The translations under genes and the position numbers were made by a program. The notes beneath the pieces were generated by a model, which was not told the origin of the DNA, ran no database searches, and worked only from the letters and a program-made list of their open reading frames with translations. From Dendrocalamus latiflorus (Eukaryota; Streptophyta; Magnoliopsida; Poales; Poaceae), in the NCBI GenBank assembly GCA_017311315.1, contig CM029666.1:4644176-4708175 (forward strand): 64,000 nucleotides of DNA, given 5' to 3'. Shown in pieces: positions 34,943-46,300 of this stretch. Numbering within the stretch: position 1 is the first letter of the stretch; the number at the start of each line of letters is the position of its first letter.

Positions 34943-35078
34943 ATAGCATATTGCAATTTATCTTTCACAAACTGAAATGTATACTAAACTATAGTGTTGA
35001 GCCTAATTTAAGATTAAACCACCATAGCATATTGCAATTTATCTTTCACAAACTGAAATGTATACTAACACAAAAATG
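34943..35078. repeat. Perfect 45-bp direct repeat inside the CACTA element
   Basis: The same 45 bases, starting ATAGCATATTGCAATTTATC, occur at 34943-34987 and 35034-35078. Their identity suggests a recent short duplication. Confidence 0.9.
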
Positions 35079-36059
35079 ATGTAGACTGAAAACTGGACAG
35101 ATATGTGTATATGAATATACCAACAACGTGAACTGACCGGCGGCTCCTCGTGGTGGGGGTGCCCCTTGCAAGATCAAAGGCCGTTCTGAACCGTGAGGGA
35201 TCAAAATTTGCTATGATTATCTGGTATTCGGCAGTCAACACATCAACAGTCTACAATGCTCCTCTCTCAATTGCTATCGCTGCAACATTCATACACACAC
35301 CATTGTTTTAGCAATTGTGTGCATTCTATAAATCCAAATAGCATTCAGCTGAAAGCTTCATATTACAATGCATACAAACACTGATAATCAATTCCTGTTT
35401 GGACAATGTTTAACATTGATGAAACCATTAATTTTTCAACTAACCAAAATAGTACTGTCTGCCATCAATAGCTTCCCTGTTGTTTATCTAAAGAAAGCAA
35501 AAATGCAGATGTAATATTTAAATTGTGTAAAACCAGCAAATCCTGAATTGGCTTGTTTTTCAAGAACACGATCAAAGTAAAATTTTGAGGTAATTAGCAG
35601 CTAACATATTTGACCAAAACTGGACACGGTTCATGTCACTGCGCATTCGAATGACCTACAGCAAGCAGGTGCTTGCCATTTTCATGAGCAATCCTTATAT
35701 GGAAGAAGAAACACCACATGCCTTTATTTCAATAACAAACTCAAATCAGTTCATTGATCGGGAAACCTCTACACGGCGACAAACTGATGACTGCAACAAT
35801 TCACAAATAGAAGTTTACAAGAACTAGTGCTCCCCAATTTGTCCCCAATTCAACTAACCTTTCTTGATCAGAAAAAAATAAAATACAAGACATATCAGGG
35901 CAACATACCAATGGGCATCAAGAAGAAAGTCGATCCATAACGATGACCTAATGCCTTGCCACTGCAACTATATGCCGTCTCATCTGCGGCAAAATACAAA
36001 CCCAAATCAACAACCGATGGAGGATCCAAATCAAAAACTCACTGCAACATTGAAAAGAT

Positions 36060-36560
36060 AAATGCGGGGCGGATTTGGGGCGCCGGGACGGCGAGCCGGA
36101 GCTGGCCATCGGGGGGCAGGGCGGATTTGGGGCGGCGGCCGGAGCTGGGGTGTCGGGGCGGTGGGGCGGAGCTGGGGAGGCGGGGCGGCGGGGCGAAGCT
36201 GGGCCGTTGGGGCAGACCTGGGGAGGAGAGGCGGCGGGGCGGACCTAGGGCCGGCGGATCGGAGGAGGTGGGCGAGGGGATGGGGCGGAGGAGGCGGGCG
36301 AGGGGATGGGACCGGCGGATCGGAGGAGGCGGCCGAGCGGATGGGGCGGAGGAGGCGGGCGAGGGGATAGGGCCGACGGATCTGAGGCGCGCGGGCGAGT
36401 GGATGGGGCGGAGGAGGCGGGCGAGCGGATGCGGCCGGCGGATCGGAGGCGCGCGGGCAAGCGGATGGGGCGGAGGAGGGGGCGAGCGGATGGGGCGGAG
36501 GAGGCGCGCGGGCGAGGGGATGGGGGCGCGCGGCGGAAAATTGGGGAATAGCTAGGGTTT
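36060..36560. repeat. GC-rich minisatellite-like block in CACTA element
   Basis: Units resembling GATGGGGCGGAGGAGGCGGG alternate with CGGCGGATCGGAGGAGG. Open frames on both strands are repeat artefacts. The block lies upstream of the transposase fragment on the minus strand. Confidence 0.75.
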
Positions 36561-36844
36561 TCAGTCCGCGCTAGCTGGATGAAATGTTTAGCGGGCGGGC
36601 TGGGCATTTAGCCTCACGGGCTGGAGAAGCCTCACGGGTTTATTTGCAATTATCCTCACGGTTCGATTAATACCGTCACAAAAATAGTGTGTTTTCTTGA
36701 CGGCTTAAGGAGCCCGACAGGAAAATGTATTTTTGTGACGGTGATATGTGGGCCCGTCAGAAAAATTGATATCCCTCACGGTCTATGCGAACCCGTCAGG
36801 AAAATTAAAGCCCGTGAGGGATGATCCGTTTTCTAGTAGTGACT

Positions 36845-37450
36845 AGTTTTTACTTCTAGTTTCTGCTTAAAGAATTCACAAGCTAATATGAACATTTGAT
36901 TTTTCGAAGTGGCTTTCTCACTTCTCTCGCTCTCGTTTGCTCTGGAGATAAGACAAGGGGTAACAAACGTATTACATATCCTACTCTTCTCGCTCCCATC
37001 TTGCGCACGCATTTCCCCCTCATTTTTCCTACCGCTCGCCCTTCCCTTCTAAAATCACTATTTTTAGCCAAAAACTATCAGTCGTAACCAATATAAACAT
37101 CATTTAGGCGTTATATGAGAAGTGAGAGAACTTACTTTCAGAAGTATAGATTCATTTCTCTCTCTCTTTTGAGCATACTCTAATAATGATTATACGATAC
37201 TCTAAAGTGAGTTTCATAAAAAAATTCCTTTAAAGTCTACTTTTATAGCATAATTTATATACACACTCCTTTTTACATATGAAAAAGGTAGAAAAATAAA
37301 TAGCTCCGATTAATTTTTTCAACCATGTCACATTGGAGTATCTTAGAATTAACATTTAAGTATATCAAAAGTAATAAAGAGGTATAACACGTTCCTTTAA
37401 GTGGTATATTAGAAGATGGGGATATGTACTCCCAGGAGTATGAATAAGGC
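36845..37450. other. Unassigned AT-rich stretch
   Basis: Nothing coding was recognised. It may include a short MITE near 36870-37090, but no ends were defined. Confidence 0.35.
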
Positions 37451-37528
37451 TACATACATACATACATACATACATACATACATACATACATACATACATA
37501 CATACATACATACATACATACATACATA
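37451..37528. repeat. (CATA)n microsatellite
   Basis: About 19 units of the tetranucleotide. Confidence 0.97.
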
Positions 37529-37586
37529 GGAGAATGGAAGGGAAGAATGAAGCTCACATAGGGAATGGAACTCCAATAAAGAGTAC

Positions 37587-39410
37587 ATGAATTTTGACTC
37601 CAATGATGATGATTCCTCTAAGAAGAAGGGACTTGTTGGTATCACCATCAAGGAGGCTCCGTCTCTCTTTGCATCTCCTATATACCTCATGGCAAAAGGA
37701 GAAAAGGTAAAATCTCTTGATGATGAAGATCCTTCTTATGATGAACTTATGGATATGTTAGAAGAACTAAATGAATATCTTAAAAAGGAAATGTCAAATT
37801 TCAAGGTCTTAAAGGGAGAGCATCTCTCTCTTAAAAATTCTTATGAGGAGTTAAAGGAAACTCTTGACTTGCTCATCCAATAAAATTCAAGCAAATCATA
37901 CACTAGCATTGTTATTACTTGTGATATTTCAAATGAAATGTCTAGTGTAAAAATTGCTAGAGCCAGCATATCTACTTTATGTGATGACTTGCTTACCATG
38001 CCATGTAGCTCTAATGTTGATTCTAATCATTGTAATATTAAGTCATATGATTCTAACCTTATTGTTGAGAACAACAAATTAAAGGAGTAAGTGACCAAGC
38101 TAAACAAGAGCTTGGAAGTATGCTTTAAAGGTAAAGCCATTCTTGACAAGCTATTGAGTGAGCAAAGGTGCTCATTCAAAAAGGAGGGACTTAGGTTTGC
38201 ACCCAAGAAAGGTAAGAGACCAGCAAACAAGCCTACAAGATTTGTGAGGTAAAATGGTAAGTATTGTCAAAAATATTTGGAAATAGGACACATGCAACCA
38301 AATTGTCCTATGAGTAAAACTCTTTCTATTGGATCGTTTGATTCTTACTACATGCTTAAGAAATTCAAGAATGGTAGTATCATTGCTAAATTTGTTAGCA
38401 CTTCAATTCTAGGTGCTAAAAAGAATGCCATTTGGGTGCCCAAAACCTTGATTACTAACCTCCAAGGATCCAAATAAATTTGGGTACATAAAAAACCTAA
38501 TTTTCTTTTGTAGGTGAACTATAAGACCGGTGGAAGACAATTGATGCTTGATAGTGGGTGCACTCAACATATGACCGGAGACTGAAAAATATTCACCACA
38601 TTTGAAAATGAAAGTAATGAGAGAATCACATTTGGAGACAATAGCAAAGAAAAGATACTTGGATTGGGTAAAATTGTTGTCTCAAATGACATTTCTATTT
38701 CTAATGTATCTCTTGTAGAAACATTAAATTTTAATTTTCTAATCCATTGCTCAAATATGTGATCTTGGTTTAATTTGCTTATTCTATAAGGATGGTGTAA
38801 CCATTTAAAAAAAGGAAAATGAACTTATTTTAAAAGGTTTTACATTTAGAAATCTTTATTTGGTTAATTTCTCCACTAGTGATTCATGCTTGAAAACTTA
38901 TTTAGTGATAAAAATATCTTTGTGTTGGTTATAACATATAAGGCTAGGTCATATGGGTATAATTCAACTTAAAAAGTTTTTCAAACGTGACTTAGTAGTT
39001 GACTTGAAAGATGTGATGTTTGAGAAAAATAGATTATGTAGCGTTTGCCAAGCCGAGAAGCAAGTTACAAATTCTCATCCTTACAAGAGTATTATGTCAA
39101 CTTTTAAGCCATTGGAGCTTTTGTACTTGGATTTGTTTGGGCCAACAAGGCAACAACCTATAAAAGCATGGAGGCAATAGCTATTGTTTAGTCGTTGTAG
39201 ATGATTACTCTAGATACACATGTGTATTCTTTTTAAATAACAAGAACGAAGCCTCCGGCATTTTCAAATGCTATTCAAAAAGGGCACAAAATAAATTTAA
39301 TTTCAAAATAAAGAAAATTAGAAGTGACATGGTTTTGAATTCAAAAACACTAAAATTGAAGATTTTTGTGATGAACTTGGAATAAAACATGAGCGAAAGG
39401 GTATCGGCAT
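37587..39410 (+). pseudogene. Copia gag-pol pseudogene (SIRE/Opie-like)
   Basis: The translation begins MNFDSNDDDSSKKKGLVGIT and includes YDELMDMLEELNEYLKKEMS, a coiled coil typical of the gag tail of SIRE/Opie-type elements. A degenerate knuckle (NGKYCQKYLEIGHMQPNCP) is followed by GAKKNAIWVPK. The protease core is MLDSGCTQHMTGD (about 38547), then GAG-pre-integrase (LGHMGIIQLKKFF...CSVCQAEKQ) and the start of integrase (DDYSRYTCVFFLNNKNEA, about 39200). Many stops and frameshifts occur, and integrase ends near 39400. RT, RNase H and LTRs are missing. Assignment to the SIRE/Opie group is from memory of the family style. Confidence 0.85.
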
Positions 39411-42400
39411 TTTTGGGGAAATGACGAATCACGGTATCGCATATCGGTATCGGTATCGGAGTATCTGGGCAATATAGGATCTAACAATCTTGATACGTGT
39501 TTACATGTTATTACTGAGTAGCTTATTTATCCTAGAGAGAGAGAGAGAGAGAGAGCAGGAGTTCACATCTCCCATCAGTTCTCCCCATCACAGATCAGAT
39601 CATCTAATCCCTTTGTCATCCTGGCCGAAAGGGTGACGGACCCACTGATGACGTCTTCGCCAAGAAAACAACCGGATGGGAAAAGAATGGCGGATTTCAC
39701 CCACGGAAAACGAAAATCAGAAGGACTTCTTTCGATGGTGTCAATGGCAATGTGAGATCGCCTTTTTCTTTTGCCGGTGTTGATCTTCTACAGGCTCAGG
39801 ATGTGTGAGATTCTCGATCTCCCAGCCGGCTGAGAGAAAAAAGAAAAGTACCTTTCTCTGATGGACGGTTTTATTTGGTGTGGTTCGGATCACATATGTT
39901 GGTCAGCCTCTCTCTGTTCTGTGCTCTCAGCATTGAAAACTTAGGGTGCTTGGAAGATAAGGATCATGGATGGATTTTTTTGTCTACATCTAATGGCTTT
40001 TAAACCTATCGCGAGTGTATGTACGAATATATCGAATGTTGATAAATTACTTTGTGTTTCGAAAAGGCAATAGAGAAGTAGCCATATTTATATGTTCGAA
40101 AAAAATAATAAATATCAAGGCTAGCTTCTTTTGTGGTCGAGTTTGATTTCAGCCATTGGTGGATTTATGCTCACTGATGAATGATGACGCGCAGTGCGAC
40201 TGTGTAAGCCATCAGGCTATCCAATCGCGCACGAGTGTTGAGGTGTTCGGAATTTCTCGCCAAATGGCACTTTCTTTCGCGCCCTCGGTTCGACCATTTA
40301 AAATATTGGCCGTGGGATGCTTGAACGAGGAAAAAAATGTGTTTTTTCAAGTGTACGTACCGTACCGTGACTACCGTCCAAAATGATACTAGTACTAGAT
40401 TTGGCATGAGGCGTATCTTGGGCAAGGGACAATGTTTCCGTGCGTTTCCTTGCATGCCGTTGTAAGTACGGAAGTATTCGATCTCGCACGCTATTACTAT
40501 AACAATATATTTTGTTGAGACGTGATGCAACTAGTAGCGCCATCACCATGACATTAGAGCCACGATGCCATCAATAACACCATCACCAAGATGCGCCTAA
40601 TTTAGTCTTAACTTAGGTGCTTTCGGTTTAATTTTTAGTCGACTTATGCTTGTATAGCCGACATTAATTGGTTTTAAACGATGTATTTGTTTTCAAGGCA
40701 AGTTTAACAGAAAGGTTCTAGTAAAAAGTATACTGAGTTCGGCTGTACCGGTTAAAATTATATGCTACTATTTTCCTCTATGTACTGTCTCTCACGAACA
40801 ATCATAATTTAAAATTTTAAGTCATAAGACACAGCCCTTTACCAGGCGAGGATTACCATGCCATGTTGGATTTGTTAATCTTGCTTAAAGCCGCAGTTAA
40901 CTGCTTCTTTTAAATGCAAATAAATATTAGTAAGTAGAGATTGTGACATCCCCAGCCGTCCCTGCAAGCTCAATCAAGACAATCAGAACAACAACATGCA
41001 AAGTTTCAAATGAGCTCAATGTTACTCGAATGCTAGACGGAACGAACTTGTTAAACTGGCATAACGCCTACTTTCAAATTGTCAGGCTTAGGTGCTTAAC
41101 CATATAGTTTCAAATTGTCAGGCTTAGGTGCTTAACCATGTGAATTTAGGATGGGTTCTCTTGGCTGCGGCTGATGACTTTTGACTCTAATATGAGCGCT
41201 TGTACGGACGAATCAAATGCCGATAAGCTGGTTTGAAAAGTCTATTCCGATAAACCACTTTGAAAAGACAGCGGGGAAATCATCTTGTTTGTTTGTTCGG
41301 GAGAAACCATACGACATGAGCTGAAAAGAACACACCCTTACTATTATCATGTTACTATCATCTTTCGAACTACTTTTTGTATTATATTTTGTTTAACAAA
41401 TGGATAAATATTAAAGAAAACATAAACACCTCAAATGTCTCGTCTTATTTTCTCTCTCTCTCTCTCAAGGATACATTTTGGTCTTCTTTAGTTTTAGGAA
41501 GATAAAAGCCTTTGTTGGAGTATATCACAATCTCCAAAAAAGTGAACTGAAAAAGTCAATAAAGCATCCGTGCACGTTTATAAAAAACAAATGAAACAAA
41601 AAAAAAACAAAGTGTTCATGAGCTTCTGTCGTGCCTGCATCACTACTACGCATACACACACCGTTTTCTTGCATCACCAAAAAAAAGAAGGAAAAAAAGT
41701 AGCACCGTTTACTTCTTTTGCCCACCAATATCTCCCAAAATACGTCTCCCACTATATGTAGCTCCTTCTGCATGAAGAGACCCACAGTTTGGGAATATCT
41801 TCAGTCTCATTCGTAATGAGCTCATTACGCCACTGACACTACAGTTTGTTGAAGAGTCTACCTAAGGAGAAATTCTACCGTGTCACCGTTGCACAGCGGG
41901 CTTTGTGCCATAAGCCAATTCGGAGCTGCCACGTGGGCAAAAAATTTAATGTAGCAGTACGGAAAACATTATTTTTATTTGTTTTTAATGGCTGCTACAA
42001 TGCGTATTGCCACGTGTCACAATCCCATTGGCTTGTTACACCAACTCGGTTGTATCACCGTTGCATATTAGAATTTTTCCTACCAAAGAAAATCTCTCTA
42101 AAACAGGTGATTCAACATGCCAGCTACACATAGCTAACTGATATTGCATGGTAGGGAGGGAGGCTCATCGAAGGGAGAGAGGGAAGCAACTGAGTAGAGT
42201 GAGTGGTAGAGTGCGAGAGAAAGGAAGCGGCAAGAAGGGAGGAGGTGGCAAGAGGTAGGGAGGGACTCGTTCGACCGTGTAGGGAGGAGGCAATGGCCAA
42301 GCGGGCCAAGCGGCAGAGCACGAGAGAGGAGGCAACTAAGAGGGAGAAGGCAATGGGATCGGTGAAGGAGGAGGCTCCTCCCTTCTTGGCCCTGCTACCT

Positions 42401-42887
42401 CCTCTCATGGCTAGCTCTCCCCTTTCTGCCACTTACCGGCGTCAGCGCAAATGTGAGGGAACGTGCATCTCAAGCAACAGTGGGTCTTCGTGCTAAATAG
42501 GCCATCCTTGGACCTTCGTGCTATGTGTGCCTGAGCCAACATGAATGGCCTGTGACCTCATTGGGCTATGTCTGAGTCCGAGGGTAAGGCCATAAGCCGA
42601 CAAGACAAGGCTTGTTTAGTTAAATCGGACTATGCCTATATGGGACTGTATCGAATTATGCCGGTCAGCCCATTTAATCAGGCCTGGATAAAATCCAATA
42701 ACTTAAACAAAATGCACGCATGAATTGTTCAAGTAGATCTCTTATGCACAATAAGTAATAGTGTTTTTATTTAGATCACAAAATGTTTTTTGAAAAATGA
42801 ATTAATGAATGCAATCTAATTTGCAAGAAATAACAAAGACAACGGAAAAAATTAAGCTAGTTGAATATATTACCGACTTATTTTGGA
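39411..42887. other. Intergenic region upstream of the glycine-rich gene
   Basis: Contains CGGTATCGGTATCGG repeats near 39440, a (GA)n run at 39533-39556, a possible hAT-type MITE at about 41150-41340 (ending GAAAAGAACACACCC), a possible MITE at 41865-42090 with GAAATTCTA-like inverted ends, and a purine-rich block at 42145-42370. No gene was recognised. Confidence 0.4.
41072..41139. repeat. 32-bp tandem duplication
   Basis: TTTCAAATTGTCAGGCTTAG and the following 12 bases occur at 41072-41103 and 41108-41139. Confidence 0.9.
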
Positions 42888-42897
42888 TATATAAAGG
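42888..42897 (+). promoter_or_regulatory. Possible TATA box of the glycine-rich gene
   Basis: GGATATATAAAGGGGC lies about 430 bases upstream of the start codon. A leader of about 400 bases would follow. Alternative start sites nearer the ATG cannot be excluded. Confidence 0.3.
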
Positions 42898-43323
42898 GGC
42901 AAAATACAAAATCTGGTAAAATCTAATGGGTTTCTAATACGACACACAAAGCAACTAAAAAAGAAAGCAAAAAAAGGCAAGCGAAAAAAAAACCCGGGGT
43001 CTTCTGCTCCACTCGTCCTACCGCAGTCCACACACACAGCCGAACCCCCACCTACTATCACGAATCTCAAAGCGGATCCGACGCCCCGGCCGCCTCCTCC
43101 CTCCACACTCTTCCCCCTCCCCCAGTCTCACATCCATTAAGAGGAAACTGGAGAGAAAAAGAGAGTGGAGAGAGAAACTAAACCCAAATAGGCGCACCAA
43201 ACCCAACCCCAGAACACACGCCGCCGCCGCAGCCGCCATCTCCGGCGACCGCGGCGACCACGTGTCCAAACCCTAGGGCTGGAACTAATCCCATAGCGCC
43301 TGGACTCTGATGCGTCCCAGCCC

Positions 43324-46300
43324 ATGGCCTTCCACCTTCGCCTCCACCTCCATCTCCGCCTCCTCTTGCTAGTGGTCGGTGTTGCCCTCGGGAGCGCCCA
43401 CCCAGGCTGGGGCCGCGGGGCGGAGGCGTCAGATCGGGCGGAGCCGGACCCGTACTCGATCCTGACGTGGCACGACTACTCCCCGCCACCCCCGCCGCCC
43501 CCGCCGCCGCCTCCGGAGGCGCCGGCGGCGACCTGCGCCGGGGACCTCCACGGGAAGGGGGACTTCGGCACGCGCTGCGAGGTCTCCGAAGAGGTCGAGC
43601 TGGGCGGCGACGTCTACATCACCGGCAGCGGCAGCCTCGTGCTCCTCGCCGGCGCGGCCCTGACCTGCGAGAAGCCCGGGTGCGTCATATCTGCCAACCT
43701 CTCCGGCGAGGTGCGCCTCGGCCGTGGCGTGCGGATCGTATCCGGGAGGGTCTCGCTAGCGGCCACCAACATCACAATCGCCGACACGGTCGTTGTGAAT
43801 ACCACTGCACTCGCCGGCGATCCGCCTGAGCGCACCAGCGGCGTCCCGACGGGGACGCACGGCGATGGCGGGGGGCATGGCGGCCGCGGTGCCAGCTGCT
43901 ACGTCAAGGATGGGCAGACGCAGGAGGACTCGTGGGGCGGCGACGCCTACGCGTGGTCAGACCTCGAGCACCCGTTTAGCTACGGAAGCAAAGGGGGTTC
44001 CACCAGCGTCGAGAAGGACTACGGCGGCGCCGGCGGCGGCATCGTGTGGCTGTTTGCAGAGGACCTGGTAATGAATGGCACAGTGCTCTCCGATGGTGGA
44101 GATAGCAGCGAGAAGGGTGGGGGTGGTTCTGGGGGGAGCATCTATATAAAGGCTGCGACTATGTGAGTGTTTTTGGATTTTTTTAATTCCGTTTTGCTTC
44201 CTTTCTACCTTTCACTAAGTGAACTGACATGTCAACATTTTAACTATTTAATTAATTAACTTGAAAAATTGGAAAACAGTTTCCCAACTTGGAAACCGCG
44301 ATGATGAATTGGTAGGTCCTGTTGTTTAGGAACTGGTTGGGATTTAAATTTTTTTAGAGATGAAGGGTACCCTTCGCCGATTTTTCCATTGATAGATACA
44401 TTACACAGAGAAGGTCATATTTTAATGAGCTGAAAGATCATAAAATAATACTCAGATTTCTAGAAGCGCAGTCTGGTTGGAATTAGTGTTGAAGGTATGC
44501 TATGCTTTGTTGAGATGCTAATAAACTGAAATTTAGACATTTAGTTTGGTTGAAAATGTAGTCAGAATCACAGGCTTGAGTACAGTACTTGATCAAGTGG
44601 ATTTGAGGATTATATTTTTCTCTAAGATCACACATGGATTGAAGAGCAATAGCTAAATGACGCATAGAGTTAATTAGTGTATGAGTAACAAGGATTTCAT
44701 TGTATCGGTAAGACGGTAATAGTTTCACAATAACGTAAATATACATATTAGGCTTGACGGAACCTGCTAGACACTAAAACGCTGCTATAGCAGTGAAGAA
44801 CAACTCTTCGATCTATTGCTGTACACCTAGCTAGTTTTTCCAGTGGCATTTGAGTTGACAAATGTCTGGAGTTTTTTTAGCTTGATTCTGATGTTATTTT
44901 GCTTTGTTGTAAATCTGCTGGCTATGTACTTCAGTATTCAGTTAGCCCTTTGCAGGTTTGCCTCTCTGATCTTTTGTTGGTGACAGGCATGGCGCTGGAA
45001 AGATAAGTGCTTCTGGAGGCAATGGTTTGGCTGGGGGAGGTGGAGGACGGGTTTCTATTAATGTTTTCAGTAGGCATGATGATGCCCAGATTTTCGTTCA
45101 TGGTAATTTGCTTGATCTTATGGACATTGATCTTTTCGTGCTTACTTAATCACTTAGGGTACATTTGGATCCTTAGCTAGCTTTGCCCAGCTAAGCTAGG
45201 ATAAGCTAGCTCATCTGGGCTATAGCTAATTGTGGCAAGGTTATTTGTTTAGTTCTTTTGTTTTGAAAACGAAAAATAAAAATATATTTGGGTTGTGAAT
45301 AAATCATACTCCAAATATTTGAACGATTTTTGTTTCAAAGCAACCAGATATGACTCATGCTATAACTTTACAAATAAACTAGCTGTGAGGAGATTAGTAG
45401 TTGGCTTGTTGCAGTAGAAGACATCAGCAGGTACTTGATTCCACGAGTCCTCAAAATAAAAAGTTCTGGATTACATGCATATATACTGTATGTCCTTGGT
45501 AGTTAGCGATTGATTTAAGATTTTGGAAATTAGCGATGGGCACATGCATGAAGGATGATGCCTAGTCGATGTTGAAGGATGACCGCGTGTGCTGGCTTGC
45601 CGATGAGGGAGAGTCGATTTGGCTCTCCTCTGTGGGCGAGAATTTCGCAGCAGTTATGGGCTACTTTGCCCAACAAAGCTAGCTTTTTTTACCACTACCA
45701 AATGCCTCTCCTTGCTAAGCAAGGCTAGAACTACCCTTGCTTGAGATCCAAACACACCCTTAATTCTTAACCTTGCTAACTTTTTTTCTCTTTTGCAAGA
45801 GTTGCTATTACAAAGTTGCAGCCTATATGCTATTACAACCTTGTTGATCTGATGCACATATGTATACTCATATTTTTAATTTATTGTTTTATGCCCATTC
45901 TGTTATTATAGTTTTTGCGCTATATGAAGTTGCCTTTTCTAAACCCTGCTATATTTGCACTATTCATAGAGTATTGATCTTTACTTTTTGTACGTTCTTG
46001 TATTCCTGGAATTTAGGTTAGCAACTCTACATTTGCAGGAGACCTGAATGTACGACTGTCTATCTCACTCAAAACATGATATTTGTGTATTCAACTATAG
46101 AAGCATTCTACTGCTCCTTTTGTAAACTTACTCTTAGCCCTCAATGTGTTATGAGTGTTTTTTTTGGCTGGATGGGGTCAAGCTCCTAGTCTGAGTAACT
46201 TTCTATTGATATATGGATGGAGCCATTGTCTAGACAACCTCATTGATTTATTTGTGTTTACAATTAAAGTGCGACACCTTTCTCAGGTGGAAGGAGTTCG

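Larger units (their letters stand above)
32350..36841 (-). mobile_element. CACTA (En/Spm-type) transposon with intact ends
   Basis: The left end CACTACTAGGAAACGGATCA and right end (reverse-complemented CACTACTAGAAAACGGATCA) are nearly perfect inverted repeats starting CACTA. The flanks are ACT (32347-32349) and ACT (36842-36844), the 3-bp duplication of this superfamily. Sub-terminal regions (32375-32850 and 36600-36830) are packed with CCTGACGG/CCGTCAGG and CCTCACGG motifs in both orientations, the usual transposase-binding arrays. Inside, only a fragment of the transposase was found, so it is non-autonomous at 4.49 kb. Orientation follows the transposase fragment. Confidence 0.93.

Noticed and set aside
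35956..36607. 199-residue Gly/Arg-rich frame
   Set aside because: It is a by-product of the GGCGGAGGAGGCGGG minisatellite in the CACTA element.
41865..42090. Possible MITE with GAAATTCTA-type inverted ends
   Set aside because: The arms match only loosely and no clean duplication is visible.
43467..44071. Alternative frames inside exon 1 of the glycine-rich gene
   Set aside because: They come from high GC content; the 280-codon frame matches the family and continues through all exons.
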